This document shows positions 7,263 through 16,829 of a stretch of 64,000 nucleotides of DNA, piece by piece. Position 1 is the stretch's first letter; each line of letters opens with the position of its first letter. This DNA comes from Bacillus proteolyticus (GTDB lineage Bacteria > Bacillota > Bacilli > Bacillales > Bacillaceae_G). The notes below the pieces were generated by a model, which worked only from the letters and a program-made list of their open reading frames with translations, was not told the origin of the DNA and searched no databases. The stretch covers positions 1-64,000 of the forward strand of contig NZ_MACH01000072.1 in assembly GCF_001884065.1 (NCBI RefSeq), given 5' to 3'. Position numbers and translations under genes: made by a program.

Positions 7263-9924
7263 TTCTCTTAAATAATTTAATAATTTCATTCACAACAAGC
7301 GGAATGATACTTAATAAGAGAACGAATCCCCAATCTCGCATTGTTAATGCATGTATACCAAATATATTTGCAAGAGGAGGAATGGAGATAATACAAACTT
7401 GCATAAGAACACCGATAAGAAGTGAGAAGACTAAATATTTATTTGTAAATATCCCAATTGAAAAAATTGATTTCGTTCTTGAACGTAAGTTAAATGAATG
7501 AACGAGCTGAGAAAAACTAAGAACGACAAATGCCATCGTTTGAGCATGTAATAGGGCATCTTCATCAATTTGTTCTGGGAAAAGAGGGAATAAATTTGTA
7601 TCTCCGGTATAGAATTTTGCCCCGACGATAAAGGCTATTAGCGTTAAAAGTCCAATGACAACGCCATTGAAAATAAGGAAAGGAACGCTACCACTAAATA
7701 AGCTTTCTTTCGCATGTCGTGGTTTTTCCTTCATCACATCTGGATCTTCAGGATCAACACCAAGTGATAATGCAGGCAGTGTATCTGTAATTAAATTGAC
7801 CCACAAAATATGAATAGGTCGTAGTGGTGTTGCCCAGCCGAGTAAAATGGCTAAAAATAAAGCGATAATTTCTCCGAAGTTACAAGAGAGTAGGAAGAGA
7901 ATTGATTTTTTTATGTTACGATAAATATTTCTACCTTCCTCAACAGCTTTCACGATAGATGAGAAGTTATCATCTGTTAACACGACATCTGCTGCTCCTT
8001 TTGCGACGTCTGTTCCTGTAATGCCCATCGCTACGCCAACATCTGCTTGCTTTAAAGAAGGAGCATCATTTACACCGTCACCAGTCATCGAAACGATATT
8101 TCCTTCAGCACGTAATGCTTTTACAATCTTCACTTTATGTTCTGGAGAGACCCTAGCAAAGACATTTAAGTGATTAATTTTATTTGCTAGTTCTGTATCT
8201 GAAATGTTATCTAATTCAGTTCCAATCATAATTTCAGATTTTTCTTCAGCAATACCAAGTTCTTTGGCAATTGCAAAGGCGGTATCCTTATGATCACCAG
8301 TAATCATAACTGTGCGAATACCAGCTTTTTTACATTCTGTAATTGAATCTTTTACTTCTGTGCGTGGTGGATCAATCATACCGACAAGACCGATAAAGAT
8401 GAGGTTTTCTTCGAGATGATTTATATCCACAGCGTTTAAATCGTATCGTTTATATGCGAATGAAAGTACTCTTAGGGCTTCTTGCGACATTGACCCGGCA
8501 GCTTCTAATATTTGATTTTTATCAGAATCTGTTAAGACCTCAATTTTATTATTTATAAAGATATGGGTACAGTGAGGTAAAAGTTTATCAATAGCACCTT
8601 TAGTCATGCTATAGTAGCTTTCATCGTACGTATGTACAGTTGACATCATTTTACGATCAGAATCGAAAGGTAGTTCGTTAATACGTTCATGTGTATTTTC
8701 TAATTGATCTTTTTGAATGTTAAAAGAGCTTCCGACAACAAGAAGGGCAATTTCTGTAGGATCCCCTGTTTGTGAGTCGGTACCGTAAGAAGCGTCGTTA
8801 CATAAAACCATATTTTCTAATAGTAGGCGGTGTATATCATTATTTACATTCAAATTTTCTAAATGATCATATGTGTGATCACTATAAAAGTGAGTAACAG
8901 TCATTTTATTTTGAGTTAATGTACCCGTTTTATCTGAACAAATAATTGTGACAGAACCGAGAGCTTCAACAGCTGGTAGTTTACGAATAATAACATTTTG
9001 TTTAATCATACGCTGAACACCAATTGCAAGAACGATGGAAACGATAGCTGGCAACCCTTCAGGAATAGCTGCAACGGCTAAACTAATAGCAGTCATAAAC
9101 ATTTCTAACGTATCCCGGCCTTGTAAAAAGCCGATGAGAAACATAACGATACAAATAGCTACAGCGACAAAGCCTAAATACTTTCCGACTTGTGCCAAAC
9201 TTTTTTGAAGTGGTGTCATATCATCGTCTGCTTCATGTAAAAGGGTAGCAATCTTACCAATTTGCGAGTTCATTCCAGTTTCAACAGCAACACCGACGCC
9301 TCGGCCATATGTTACAAGAGTAGACATAAAGGCCATGTTTTTTTGATCGCCTAATGGTACTTGCTCCTCACTTTGCATGGAAGGGTGGTAGATTGCATCT
9401 TTATCAACAGGGACGGATTCACCAGTTAGAGCAGATTCTTCCACTTTTAAATTTGCGGTTTCGATAAGTCGCAAATCGCATGGGATATATCGTCCGGCGT
9501 CGAGCATAACGATATCACCTGGAACGACGTGCTCAGATGGGATCTCTTGTAGTTCGCCATCTCGTTTAACGATAGCTTTAGGTGTCGCCATCTTTTTCAA
9601 TGCATCTAAAGCTTGTTCTGCTTTTGATTCTTGGACGACGCCAATAACAGCGTTTAAAACTACAACGAGCGCGATAATACTGGCATCAGCCCATTCACCT
9701 ACAAAGGCTGAAATAAGAGCAGCAATAATAAGGACATATACGAGGACGTCATTAATTTGGGCGAAAATACGCTGCCATAACGTGCGTTTTTGTTTTGTAG
9801 CTAATTCATTAAAACCGTATTGCTTTAAACGCTCATTTACGATTTCATCTGTTAAACCGTGTTGTTCATTTGTTTCTAAGTCGATTAATGTTTGATCTTT
9901 CGTCTTACTGTACCAATTGCTCAT
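7258..9924 (-). CDS. Calcium-translocating P-type ATPase (P2A, PMCA/SERCA type)
   Basis: An 888-residue ATP-driven cation pump of the P2A class, probably exporting Ca2+. All signatures are present: an N-terminal cation-ATPase domain (residues 1-70), TGES dephosphorylation motif near 166, PEGLP in M4 near 286, the phosphorylated Asp in DKTGTLT near 330, GDGVNDAP hinge near 613, and a C-terminal block of transmembrane helices with the NLITD ion-binding segment. Ten membrane segments are expected. The start follows a GGAGGTG ribosome site. A single-gene unit; it stands between the Ter cluster and yfkK. Mn2+ as an alternative substrate cannot be excluded from the sequence. Confidence 0.88.
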   Translation of the reverse strand: MSNWYSKTKDQTLIDLETNEQHGLTDEIVNERLKQYGFNELATKQKRTLWQRIFAQINDVLVYVLIIAALISAFVGEWADASIIALVVVLNAVIGVVQESKAEQALDALKKMATPKAIVKRDGELQEIPSEHVVPGDIVMLDAGRYIPCDLRLIETANLKVEESALTGESVPVDKDAIYHPSMQSEEQVPLGDQKNMAFMSTLVTYGRGVGVAVETGMNSQIGKIATLLHEADDDMTPLQKSLAQVGKYLGFVAVAICIVMFLIGFLQGRDTLEMFMTAISLAVAAIPEGLPAIVSIVLAIGVQRMIKQNVIIRKLPAVEALGSVTIICSDKTGTLTQNKMTVTHFYSDHTYDHLENLNVNNDIHRLLLENMVLCNDASYGTDSQTGDPTEIALLVVGSSFNIQKDQLENTHERINELPFDSDRKMMSTVHTYDESYYSMTKGAIDKLLPHCTHIFINNKIEVLTDSDKNQILEAAGSMSQEALRVLSFAYKRYDLNAVDINHLEENLIFIGLVGMIDPPRTEVKDSITECKKAGIRTVMITGDHKDTAFAIAKELGIAEEKSEIMIGTELDNISDTELANKINHLNVFARVSPEHKVKIVKALRAEGNIVSMTGDGVNDAPSLKQADVGVAMGITGTDVAKGAADVVLTDDNFSSIVKAVEEGRNIYRNIKKSILFLLSCNFGEIIALFLAILLGWATPLRPIHILWVNLITDTLPALSLGVDPEDPDVMKEKPRHAKESLFSGSVPFLIFNGVVIGLLTLIAFIVGAKFYTGDTNLFPLFPEQIDEDALLHAQTMAFVVLSFSQLVHSFNLRSRTKSIFSIGIFTNKYLVFSLLIGVLMQVCIISIPPLANIFGIHALTMRDWGFVLLLSIIPLVVNEIIKLFKRK

Positions 9925-10082
9925 AAGTAAGCACCTCCAGTAAAAACAGTTAGCAATGGTAGTGTTGCTATTATTTGTGAGTAGTATGTATGGAGAAAAA
10001 ATCTAAGGTGAGGTTCTACTTCTATTGTACAATATTTTACAGTTGGTTGAGGGAAAGAGAAGAGTTGTCATGAATTTGTTGG

Positions 10083-10116
10083 AAATAAAAAAGAGCCTCA
10101 TAAGTGAGGCTTCTTA
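10083..10116 (-). terminator. Terminator of the yfkK-like gene
   Basis: GAGCCTCA / TGAGGCTTC with an A-run that becomes the U-tract in the minus-strand transcript; it overlaps the end of the UPF0435 gene. Confidence 0.8.
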
Positions 10117-10338
10117 CTTTTTAATTAATGTACCTAATTCTTCTGTAATAGCTTGCATTTCACTAATGCTGAATGTTTCACGTTTCATAACATGATCATA
10201 AATGTCACGTAAGTCTTCGTACATTTCTTCATTAAAGCTAGCAGCTCTCATCGCTCCAGCATTAACCATACGTAATTTTTCTTTAATAGCTTCGACCATA
10301 TATTCAACGTTTTCTTCTGACTTTACGGATAAATCCAC
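10114..10338 (-). CDS. yfkK: UPF0435 / DUF1128 small protein (YfkK-like)
   Basis: A 74-residue soluble, helical protein of the DUF1128 (UPF0435) family, function unknown. It has the conserved [17 protein letters not shown] start and the [12 protein letters not shown] middle. It is transcribed divergently from the tyrosine phosphatase gene, the same arrangement as yfkK-yfkJ in B. subtilis, which supports the assignment. The start has a GGGGGACA ribosome site close upstream. Confidence 0.85.
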   Translation of the reverse strand: MDLSVKSEENVEYMVEAIKEKLRMVNAGAMRAASFNEEMYEDLRDIYDHVMKRETFSISEMQAITEELGTLIKK

Positions 10339-10512
10339 CGAAGTGTCCCCCTTTAAAATAACATAAGGCTATCTTAACATTTTTTATCATTTTCGTTAAT
10401 GAATCTTTTCAATCCTATTAAATTAGTAGGGATTTCCTTTATATTTAATAATTGGTTGTTTATACTATAAGTATATATTAAGAAATGCACCAAGAAAGGA
10501 AGAAACAAATAT

Positions 10513-10977
10513 ATGGTTCAAGTATTGTTTGTTTGTCTTGGGAACATTTGCCGTTCTCCGATGGCAGAAGCGATTTTTCGAAATCTTGTCGTAAAAGAGG
10601 GACTCGAAGAGAAAATTGTCATTGATTCTGCAGGAACTGGAGATTGGCATATTGGTCATCCGCCACATAAAGGGACACAAAAAATTTTAAAAGAAAATGC
10701 AGTCACTTTTAAAGGAATTAAAGCAAGGCAAGTAGAAAAAGAAGACTTAACAAAGTTTGATTATATTATTGCCATGGACAACAAGAATATAGCAGATTTA
10801 AAAAGTTTAGGTAAAACTGGAGGCTATATTGGTATGCTGTCCGATTTTGTTCCAGACGGTGGCTGGACAGACGTTCCTGACCCTTACTTTACAGGGAACT
10901 TCCAAGAAGTGTATGACCTTGTAACAGAAGGGTGTGCAAAGCTATTAGCTTTCATTCGAAATGAACAAGGAATATGA
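10513..10977 (+). CDS. yfkJ: Low-molecular-weight protein-tyrosine phosphatase (YfkJ-like)
   Basis: A 154-residue cytoplasmic phosphatase. The catalytic CX5R loop is at the N-terminus (Cys9 to Arg15, in CLGNICRS), and the general-acid Asp lies in the DPYF motif near residue 123, as expected for the LMW-PTP fold. It removes phosphate from tyrosine residues of proteins; in B. subtilis YfkJ has been tied to stress resistance. It is followed within 60 bp by two membrane-related genes in the yfkJ-yfkI-yfkH order and is probably co-transcribed with them. The ATG lies behind AAAGGAAG. Confidence 0.9.
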   Translation: MVQVLFVCLGNICRSPMAEAIFRNLVVKEGLEEKIVIDSAGTGDWHIGHPPHKGTQKILKENAVTFKGIKARQVEKEDLTKFDYIIAMDNKNIADLKSLGKTGGYIGMLSDFVPDGGWTDVPDPYFTGNFQEVYDLVTEGCAKLLAFIRNEQGI

Positions 10978-11030
10978 GGAAGCTTAGAAAGTAATACTTT
11001 CTAATATAAGAAATGAAAGGGTGAAGGAAT

Positions 11031-11546
11031 ATGGCAAAGAAAAATAATATTGCTCGAAACATTGCGCTTGGTGTAGCTGCAGGTGTAGCTGTATCTATGT
11101 TAAAGAAAGAAAATCGTGAAAAAGTAAAAAATACAGCAGAAAAAGCAAAAACAAAGATGATTGAAATTGGTGAAAATGCGAAGATAAAAGAAAAAGTGCA
11201 AACTGTTACAGATAAAGGACGCGAACTTGCTGATTTTAATGTAGTGAAAGCGAAAGTAGCAGAAATTAAAAAATTAACGCCGTCTGTTGTAGAGACGTTA
11301 AAAGAAACGAAAGAAATTTTTAGTAAGAAAAAAGTTGAGCTAGTAGAAAAACCAGAAACGATCGAAATTCAGGCTGTATCTCCGAAGGTAGATGAGCTTA
11401 AAGCGGAAGAAGAGCCAGTGGTAGCTGAAGATGGTGGTATGAAAGAAGCGCGTGAATTATTTATGAAAGACTCAAATGCAGAGGAAAAAAAAACTGAAGC
11501 ATACATTGAGCTAAAGCAAAATAAAGAAGAGAAGAAAAGCGTTTAA
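11031..11546 (+). CDS. YfkI-like protein with N-terminal membrane segment and charged helix
   Basis: A 171-residue protein. Residues 7-25 (NIARNIALGVAAGVAVSML) form a short hydrophobic segment of YtxH type. The rest is a Lys/Glu-rich helix with coiled-coil character, ending in a low-complexity EEKKTEAYIELKQNKEEKKS tail. No catalytic motif is visible. Position between the phosphatase and the YihY-family gene matches yfkI in B. subtilis, though this protein is longer. Probably a small membrane-attached stress or envelope protein; the function is unknown. The ribosome site is GGGTGAAGGA. Confidence 0.7.
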   Translation: MAKKNNIARNIALGVAAGVAVSMLKKENREKVKNTAEKAKTKMIEIGENAKIKEKVQTVTDKGRELADFNVVKAKVAEIKKLTPSVVETLKETKEIFSKKKVELVEKPETIEIQAVSPKVDELKAEEEPVVAEDGGMKEARELFMKDSNAEEKKTEAYIELKQNKEEKKSV

Positions 11547-11552
11547 AAATAT

Positions 11553-12422
11553 ATGAGAAAATTTATAGAAAAAGTAAGAAGACATCGTACTTTTTCGTTT
11601 GGGAAAGATTTATATGACCGGACGATGCGCGATGATGTAGCGGGCTTGGCAGCACAGCTCGCTTATTTCTTCTTGCTTGCGATTTTTCCTGGGCTTGTTT
11701 TCTTAATTACGCTTCTTGGCTTTATTGACCTTCAAACAGAAAGTGTGCTCAATTTATTAGAACCGTACGTACCAGAAGATGCGATGAACTTAATTGAGGT
11801 AAACGTAGATAAAGTTGTAAACGAGCAAAATGGTGGTTTATTATCATTCGGTTTACTATCGATGCTATGGTTTGCTTCAAACGGGGTGAATGCGGTTATG
11901 AATGCTTTTAATCGTGCTTATGATGTAACAGAAACCCGTTCCTTTATTAAAACAAGAGCTTTATCTATCGTGTTTACGTTAGCAATAATTTTTATGATTG
12001 TGTTTGCACTAATCGTCCCAGTATTTGGACAAGTGATTGGGGCAGCTGTATTTAAAGCAATTGGTTTATCGGATAGTTTTTCTTACGTGTGGAGTATTAC
12101 ACGATTAGTAGCGAGTTTCTTCGTTTTGTTCGCCTTATTTAGCTTTTTATATACGTTTGCGCCTGATCGGAAATTAAAGCGAAGAGAAGTCATATCGGGG
12201 GCTTTATTTGCTACTGTAGGATGGATTGTGGTATCGTACTCATTTGCCTATTATGTAGATAAATTTGCAAATTACGCTAATACATATGGTGGTCTCGGTG
12301 GTATCATTATTTTAATGTTATGGTTTTACTTAACTGGGTGGGTAATTTTACTTGGCGGTGAAATTAATGGTTTACTCCATCATTATAGAACGGGTGACAA
12401 TAATTCCCGTAATGAAAAATGA
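11553..12422 (+). CDS. yfkH: YihY/BrkB-family inner-membrane protein (YfkH-like)
   Basis: A 289-residue integral membrane protein of the YihY family (historically mis-termed ribonuclease BN). Six hydrophobic helices are seen, with the family hallmarks AAQLAYFFLLAIFPGL near residue 30, a GVNAVMNAFNRAYD segment near 108, and the C-terminal YGGLGGIIILMLWFYLTGWVILLGGEIN region. It may be a transporter or flippase; the substrate is not known. It starts 6 bp after the previous stop, with no strong ribosome site of its own, so translation is probably coupled. Confidence 0.85.
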   Translation: MRKFIEKVRRHRTFSFGKDLYDRTMRDDVAGLAAQLAYFFLLAIFPGLVFLITLLGFIDLQTESVLNLLEPYVPEDAMNLIEVNVDKVVNEQNGGLLSFGLLSMLWFASNGVNAVMNAFNRAYDVTETRSFIKTRALSIVFTLAIIFMIVFALIVPVFGQVIGAAVFKAIGLSDSFSYVWSITRLVASFFVLFALFSFLYTFAPDRKLKRREVISGALFATVGWIVVSYSFAYYVDKFANYANTYGGLGGIIILMLWFYLTGWVILLGGEINGLLHHYRTGDNNSRNEK

Positions 12423-12462
12423 GCTCTTGTTCCATAATAAAAGGGAACAGGGGGGATATTTC

Positions 12463-12573
12463 ATGAGTAATAATAAAAAGAACCACAATAATAAAAATAA
12501 CAAACAAAAGAGCAGTTCGCATCCAAAGCATAAAACGAGCAGCAGTGCGAACGGTCACAATAGCTACCATTAA
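12463..12573 (+). CDS. Small Asn/Lys/Ser/His-rich protein (36 aa)
   Basis: A 36-residue ORF with a strong GGGGGGA ribosome site 7 bp before its ATG and a terminator right after its stop, so it is very likely translated. The composition (N, K, S, H; runs such as NNKNNK) is hydrophilic and unstructured, as in small spore or coat peptides, but I do not recognise a family. It overlaps neither neighbour and lies 40 bp after yfkH, probably as the last gene of that operon. Confidence 0.6.
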   Translation: MSNNKKNHNNKNNKQKSSSHPKHKTSSSANGHNSYH

Positions 12574-12574
12574 A

Positions 12575-12606
12575 AAAAGCGGGTCCTTTATGAGGGACCC
12601 GTTTTA
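12575..12606. terminator. Bidirectional terminator
   Basis: CGGGTCC / GGACCCG stem with an A-run on the left and TTTTATTT on the right; serves the yfkJ operon and the convergent metal ATPase gene. Confidence 0.85.
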
Positions 12607-14529
12607 TTTATTTCCTTTTAATAATCGCAAACCATTTAAAATGACAAGAATTGTACTTCCTTCATGGCCAATAACACCGAATGGAAGAGCTAAAAATTGC
12701 AAGAAGTTAGAACAAATCAGCATTGCAATTACAGCTAGAGAAAAGATTACATTTTGCTTCACAATACGGTTCATTCGTTTGGATAAACGGATTGCTTGAG
12801 AGAGACGAGATAATTCGTTCTTCATGAGAACAACGTCTGCAGTCTCTAATGCCACGTCTGTTCCTTCACCCATTGCAACACCAATACTAGCCGTAGCGAG
12901 GGCAGGTGCATCGTTTATACCATCTCCAACCATGGCGACTATGCCGTACTTTTCTTTTAACTGCTTTATCGTTTCAACTTTCGTTTCGGGTAAACATGAT
13001 GCGTAATATTCTTTTATATTACTTTCATGGGCAATTGCCTTTGCTGTTTCTTCATTATCACCAGTAATCATGATTGCTTCTACACCAATGCTTTGCAAAT
13101 CAAGAATAGCAGATATCGTTTCTTGCCGAAGGGTATCTTTTAAAGCGATTAGTCCAAGAATACCATCCTCATCACTAATATAAACGACAGTTTTTCCCTC
13201 TTTTTCAAGTGAAGCAGAAATGCCATTATGAAATGTCTTTATTTCTTCCCCGATAAAATCAGCTTTACCAATTTTATAAGCTTTGTTTTCTAGTATTCCT
13301 TTTAATCCAAAACCAGTTACATCTTCAACGTTTTCTGGTTTTTTTATCGTAATGTCGTAAGCATGTTTTGCATATTTAACAATCGCTTCTGCTAAAGGAT
13401 GTGTAGAGTGACTCTCAATCGCTGCTGTAATAGAAAGTACTTCACTTTCTGCTATGCCTTCTCGAACATATACATCTGTAACAGTAGGTTTTCCTTGTGT
13501 TAATGTTCCTGTTTTATCAAAGGCAATCGCCTTTACTGAAGCTAGACGTTCTAAATGAATACCACCTTTAAAGAGAATACCATTTCTCGCTCCGTTTGAA
13601 ATTGCTGATAAAGTTGCTGGTGTAATGGCTGCAACTAGCGCACAAGGAGAAGCGACTACAAGTAAGATCATAGCGCGATAAAATGTTTCATTCCAACTCC
13701 AATCAAGTAAGAAATGAGGAACGAACATCATAAGTGCAACAACGAGTAGTACACCTTTTACGTATGTTCCTTCAAATTTTTCGATGAATAGTTGTGATGG
13801 TGATTTTTCGCTTTGTGCACTTTGAACGAGACGAATAATCTTTTGGAATAATGTTTGATCGCTCGGCTTCGTAATTTTAACTTCGATAGCACCACGTAAA
13901 TTTACAGTGCCGGCAAATACTTCATCGCCGAATTTTTTCTCATTCGGAATAGGTTCTCCTGTAATAGCTGCTTCATCAATATTTGTTTCACCATTATGAA
14001 TTGTGCCATCAGCAGGAACACGCTCACCTGGCTTAATTAAAATAATATCGTTAATTTCTAATTGTCCAACGGGAATACGTTCCTCAGCTCCGTTGGAAAT
14101 GCGTAATGCTTCTTCCGGTTGTAGATCAAGAAGCGCTGAAATTTCTTTTTGGCTTTTACTTAATGTATAAGATTCCATTGCTCCGCTTAATGCAAAGATG
14201 AAGATTAAAATAGCACCTTCTGCCCAGTAACCGATAACTGCGGCACCGATAGCTGCAAAAATCATGAGCATTTCAACATTTAGCTCTTTCTCTTCAATTG
14301 TGTCTTCAATACCTTCTTTCGCTTTTGCGAATCCCCCAATTACATAAGCAAGGATATAGAAAGTGATACCTGCACTTATTGCATCGTTTTTTGTGAATAA
14401 CCAACCAGCTAAAATGAAAATACCAGATGCGATTGCAAATATAAGTTCATAATGTTTCTTTAATGTATCCCATAAAGAGGGATGAGAAATATCTTCTTGT
14501 GCTTTTAATGTTTTTACTTCTGCGTTCAT
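12604..14529 (-). CDS. P1B-4-type heavy-metal ATPase (PfeT/ZosA-like)
   Basis: A 641-residue metal-transporting P-type ATPase. The membrane SPC motif (SPCAL, near residue 293), rather than CPC, and the HEGST motif near 621 identify the P1B-4 subgroup, which exports Fe2+, Co2+ or Zn2+. The TGEP actuator motif, phosphorylated Asp in DKTGTLT (near 336), HP dipeptide (STHPLAEAI) and GDGINDAP hinge are intact. There is no N-terminal HMA or CxxC metal-binding domain. B. subtilis PfeT (also called ZosA/YkvW) is the nearest relative I know: a PerR-controlled iron exporter. A PerR-like box lies in its upstream region. The start has a GGAAGGAG ribosome site. Confidence 0.85.
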   Translation of the reverse strand: MNAEVKTLKAQEDISHPSLWDTLKKHYELIFAIASGIFILAGWLFTKNDAISAGITFYILAYVIGGFAKAKEGIEDTIEEKELNVEMLMIFAAIGAAVIGYWAEGAILIFIFALSGAMESYTLSKSQKEISALLDLQPEEALRISNGAEERIPVGQLEINDIILIKPGERVPADGTIHNGETNIDEAAITGEPIPNEKKFGDEVFAGTVNLRGAIEVKITKPSDQTLFQKIIRLVQSAQSEKSPSQLFIEKFEGTYVKGVLLVVALMMFVPHFLLDWSWNETFYRAMILLVVASPCALVAAITPATLSAISNGARNGILFKGGIHLERLASVKAIAFDKTGTLTQGKPTVTDVYVREGIAESEVLSITAAIESHSTHPLAEAIVKYAKHAYDITIKKPENVEDVTGFGLKGILENKAYKIGKADFIGEEIKTFHNGISASLEKEGKTVVYISDEDGILGLIALKDTLRQETISAILDLQSIGVEAIMITGDNEETAKAIAHESNIKEYYASCLPETKVETIKQLKEKYGIVAMVGDGINDAPALATASIGVAMGEGTDVALETADVVLMKNELSRLSQAIRLSKRMNRIVKQNVIFSLAVIAMLICSNFLQFLALPFGVIGHEGSTILVILNGLRLLKGNK

Positions 14530-14599
14530 TAATACTCGCTCCTTCCGAATTCTTATTGAGAAAAAGAATCAAAATCGAAACCCCTATAAAACGACGAAA

Positions 14600-14624
14600 G
14601 CTGCCATCCGTAACGGATAGCAGC
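14600..14624 (-). promoter_or_regulatory. Leader hairpin of the PfeT-like ATPase gene
   Basis: In the minus-strand transcript, GCTGCTATCCG pairs with CGGATGGCAGC around a 3-nt loop (11 bp with one G-U), followed by TTTCGTCGTTTTAT. It lies about 70 bp before the ATPase start and could be an attenuator or an RNA-stability element. Confidence 0.45.
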
Positions 14625-14658
14625 ATTTCTGTTGAAACTGATTTTAATAGTTATTATG

Positions 14659-14673
14659 TTGTAATTATTCTAC
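14659..14673. promoter_or_regulatory. PerR-like operator upstream of the metal ATPase
   Basis: TTGTAATTATTCTAC matches the 7-1-7 PerR box (TTATAATNATTATAA) at 11 of 14 defined positions. It is positioned about 130 bp before the PfeT-like start, next to a possible TATACT -10 (minus strand). This fits the known peroxide-responsive control of pfeT in B. subtilis, but the match is imperfect. Confidence 0.4.
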
Positions 14674-14801
14674 AGTATAGCATATGTTTTTATGAGATGA
14701 TATGTTTTTGTTTCTATTATAAACGGAAAACTTGTGTTTTTGCACTTCCTTTGGTATATATGAATATTGTTCATAAAAAGATCGGAAAGGAAGACAGCAA
14801 G

Positions 14802-15752
14802 TTGAAGACAGAGAAATTTTTCACCCATCCGATTGGCGTATTTATTGCTGCAATAGTGGCAACGTTTTTATGGGGAAGCGCATTTCCCTTTATTAAATTA
14901 AGTTATGCTGAACTTGGAATTCAGCCACATGAAGTCGGAGAACAAATATTATTTGCTGGCTATCGCTTTTTCTTATCTGGTGTAATGCTCTTATTCTTTT
15001 TTAAAGCGTTAGGAAAAGATATGCATTTCAAAAAAGGGACAGGAAAGCAGTTAGTACAAATTGGTTTGTTCCAAACTTTTCTTCAATATATATGTTTTTA
15101 TATTGGAATGAGTTACAGTTCAGGAATTGAAGGAGCGATTATTTCAGGAACATCATCATTCTTTCAAATTTTACTCGCACACTTTTTATATAAAGATGAT
15201 GCTCTAAATATGAGAAAAATAATTGGAGTATCTATCGGTTTTTGTGGTGTGATTTTGGTGAATGTACCGAGTGACGGAAGCTTATCATTCCATTTTGGGA
15301 TAGGTAGCTTATTACTTCTTGGGGCAGCAATGATGTATTCGTATGGAAATATACTAGCAAAAGAAGGAAGTAAAACATTAGATGTTGGGTATATGACAGC
15401 ATACCAAATGATTTTTGGATCAATTGGGTTACTATGTATCGGTGCATTTCAAGTCGGAGTGATGCCATTTACATTTAACCTACAAGCAATACTTATGCTT
15501 ATATATTTATCTTTCTTATCGGCAGCGGGTTTCTGTATATGGAATACAATTATGAAATATAACAAAGTAGGAAAAGTATCGATGTATATGTTCTTCATAC
15601 CAGTGTTTGGTGTGTTATTATCAAGTATGATTTTAGGAGAAGCAATTCATTCATTCGTACTATTTGGTTTAGTATGTGTCGCAGCGGGAATTATTGTAGT
15701 AAATCGTACTCCGGCTAAACAAAAAATCGAGCAAGAAAAACAGGTAGCATAG
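14802..15752 (+). CDS. EamA/DMT-superfamily transporter
   Basis: A 316-residue polytopic membrane protein with ten predicted helices, in two EamA repeats. The first repeat starts with FLWGSAFPFIKLSY; the second shows the typical AAMMYSYGNILAKEG and FLSAAGFCIWNTIMKYNKVGK segments. DMT carriers of this type usually export metabolites or amino acids; the substrate is unknown. The start is TTG at 14802 with GGAAAGGAAG eight bases upstream. The same frame is open much further upstream, but that stretch crosses the promoter region of the ATPase and lacks a ribosome site. A strong terminator follows. Confidence 0.85.
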   Translation: MKTEKFFTHPIGVFIAAIVATFLWGSAFPFIKLSYAELGIQPHEVGEQILFAGYRFFLSGVMLLFFFKALGKDMHFKKGTGKQLVQIGLFQTFLQYICFYIGMSYSSGIEGAIISGTSSFFQILLAHFLYKDDALNMRKIIGVSIGFCGVILVNVPSDGSLSFHFGIGSLLLLGAAMMYSYGNILAKEGSKTLDVGYMTAYQMIFGSIGLLCIGAFQVGVMPFTFNLQAILMLIYLSFLSAAGFCIWNTIMKYNKVGKVSMYMFFIPVFGVLLSSMILGEAIHSFVLFGLVCVAAGIIVVNRTPAKQKIEQEKQVA

Positions 15753-15775
15753 AGAATAGAAAATCTATTAAAATG

Positions 15776-15802
15776 GAAGAACAGCAATGTTCTTCTTTTT
15801 TT
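15776..15802 (+). terminator. Terminator after the EamA gene
   Basis: GAAGAACA / TGTTCTTC stem with a GCAA loop followed by seven T residues. Confidence 0.85.
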
Positions 15803-15875
15803 GCATAGAAAAAGGAAAACGTGCTATATGTAACGAAAAAAAGATAGAAAAAGCATTTATTGAGGAGAACATATT

Positions 15876-16556
15876 ATGAATGTACTTTACATTGTGTTAG
15901 TCGGGCAAATTATTCTTTTTTTAACGGGAGCAATTTATGCAATAGGACAGACGAAAAGAACGAGAAATAATATGCCGTTGCCGTTAGCGGTTCGTCTTAT
16001 TCTGAGTTTTTCTTTAACGGGTAGTGCAATTTGGATATGGTTACAAGATCCGTCGGTAGAATATAGTACATGGGTTGCACTTGGTATGACTTTATCAACT
16101 ATAGGAGATTTATTTATGGCAGGATTGATTCCAATTGGTCATCGATTAATTGGAGGAATGGTTACTTTCGCTCTTGCACATTGTTTCTATGTGAAAGCAT
16201 TTTTACAAACAGGTATTTCATGGAATGGTTTTTGGATTGGTTTACTCGTATACGGACTCTTTCTAATTATAGGATGGTTCTTTTTTATCCGAAATGAAAA
16301 ACAGGATAAATTGTTTACGATAGGGGCTCTAATTTACGGTTTGTGGGTCGGAGGGATGGCTTGTTTTGCATTCGCCTTATATTACGAGAATACAGGAATA
16401 TGGTGGGTACCAGCACTTGGTGGTTTATTGTTCGTGATTTCTGATTTTATTATCGGTGTTACAGATATCGGGGGGCGCAAACTGAAGTATGAACCACTTT
16501 GGATTTGGTTTACATATGTCGCAGCGCAGATGTGTATTGTATATGTAGGATTATAA
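15876..16556 (+). CDS. YhhN/TMEM86-family membrane protein
   Basis: A 226-residue membrane protein with seven to eight hydrophobic helices, belonging to the YhhN family. Eukaryotic and some bacterial members are lysoplasmalogenases. The family's conserved acidic residues are seen in STIGDLFMAGL (near residue 76) and VISDFIIGV (near 190). Bacilli contain little plasmalogen, so the real substrate here may be another lysolipid. A single-gene unit with a GAGGAG ribosome site and a strong terminator after it. Confidence 0.8.
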   Translation: MNVLYIVLVGQIILFLTGAIYAIGQTKRTRNNMPLPLAVRLILSFSLTGSAIWIWLQDPSVEYSTWVALGMTLSTIGDLFMAGLIPIGHRLIGGMVTFALAHCFYVKAFLQTGISWNGFWIGLLVYGLFLIIGWFFFIRNEKQDKLFTIGALIYGLWVGGMACFAFALYYENTGIWWVPALGGLLFVISDFIIGVTDIGGRKLKYEPLWIWFTYVAAQMCIVYVGL

Positions 16557-16558
16557 AA

Positions 16559-16606
16559 AGATACTCTCAAAAATAGTAGATAGGCTATTTTGAGAGTATC
16601 TTTTTT
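16559..16606 (+). terminator. Terminator after the YhhN gene
   Basis: A stem of about 17 bp (AGATACTCTCAAAAATAG with CTATTTTGAGAGTATCT) followed by TTTTTT. Confidence 0.88.
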
Positions 16607-16829
16607 ATTGCTATGCTACTATATTTGTTTGTTTAATTTATGCAGCATAGTATATTTACTAAGCAGGAATTTCATAGGAAAATGCCAGTCTAGTAATATA
16701 TAAGAATAGTAAATTTGCGATGATTATTATTTTATATTTATAATATTCTAATGTTATAAATAAGAATTTTGTGGAAATTAATCGGTTGGAGTATTTATAA
16801 TAAAAATAAAAAGATGATGAGATGGTGGA

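Noticed and set aside
14463-14801. N-terminal extension of the EamA transporter
   Set aside because: The extra 113 codons cross the metal-ATPase promoter region and have no ribosome site or sensible protein composition; the TTG at 14802 has a good one.
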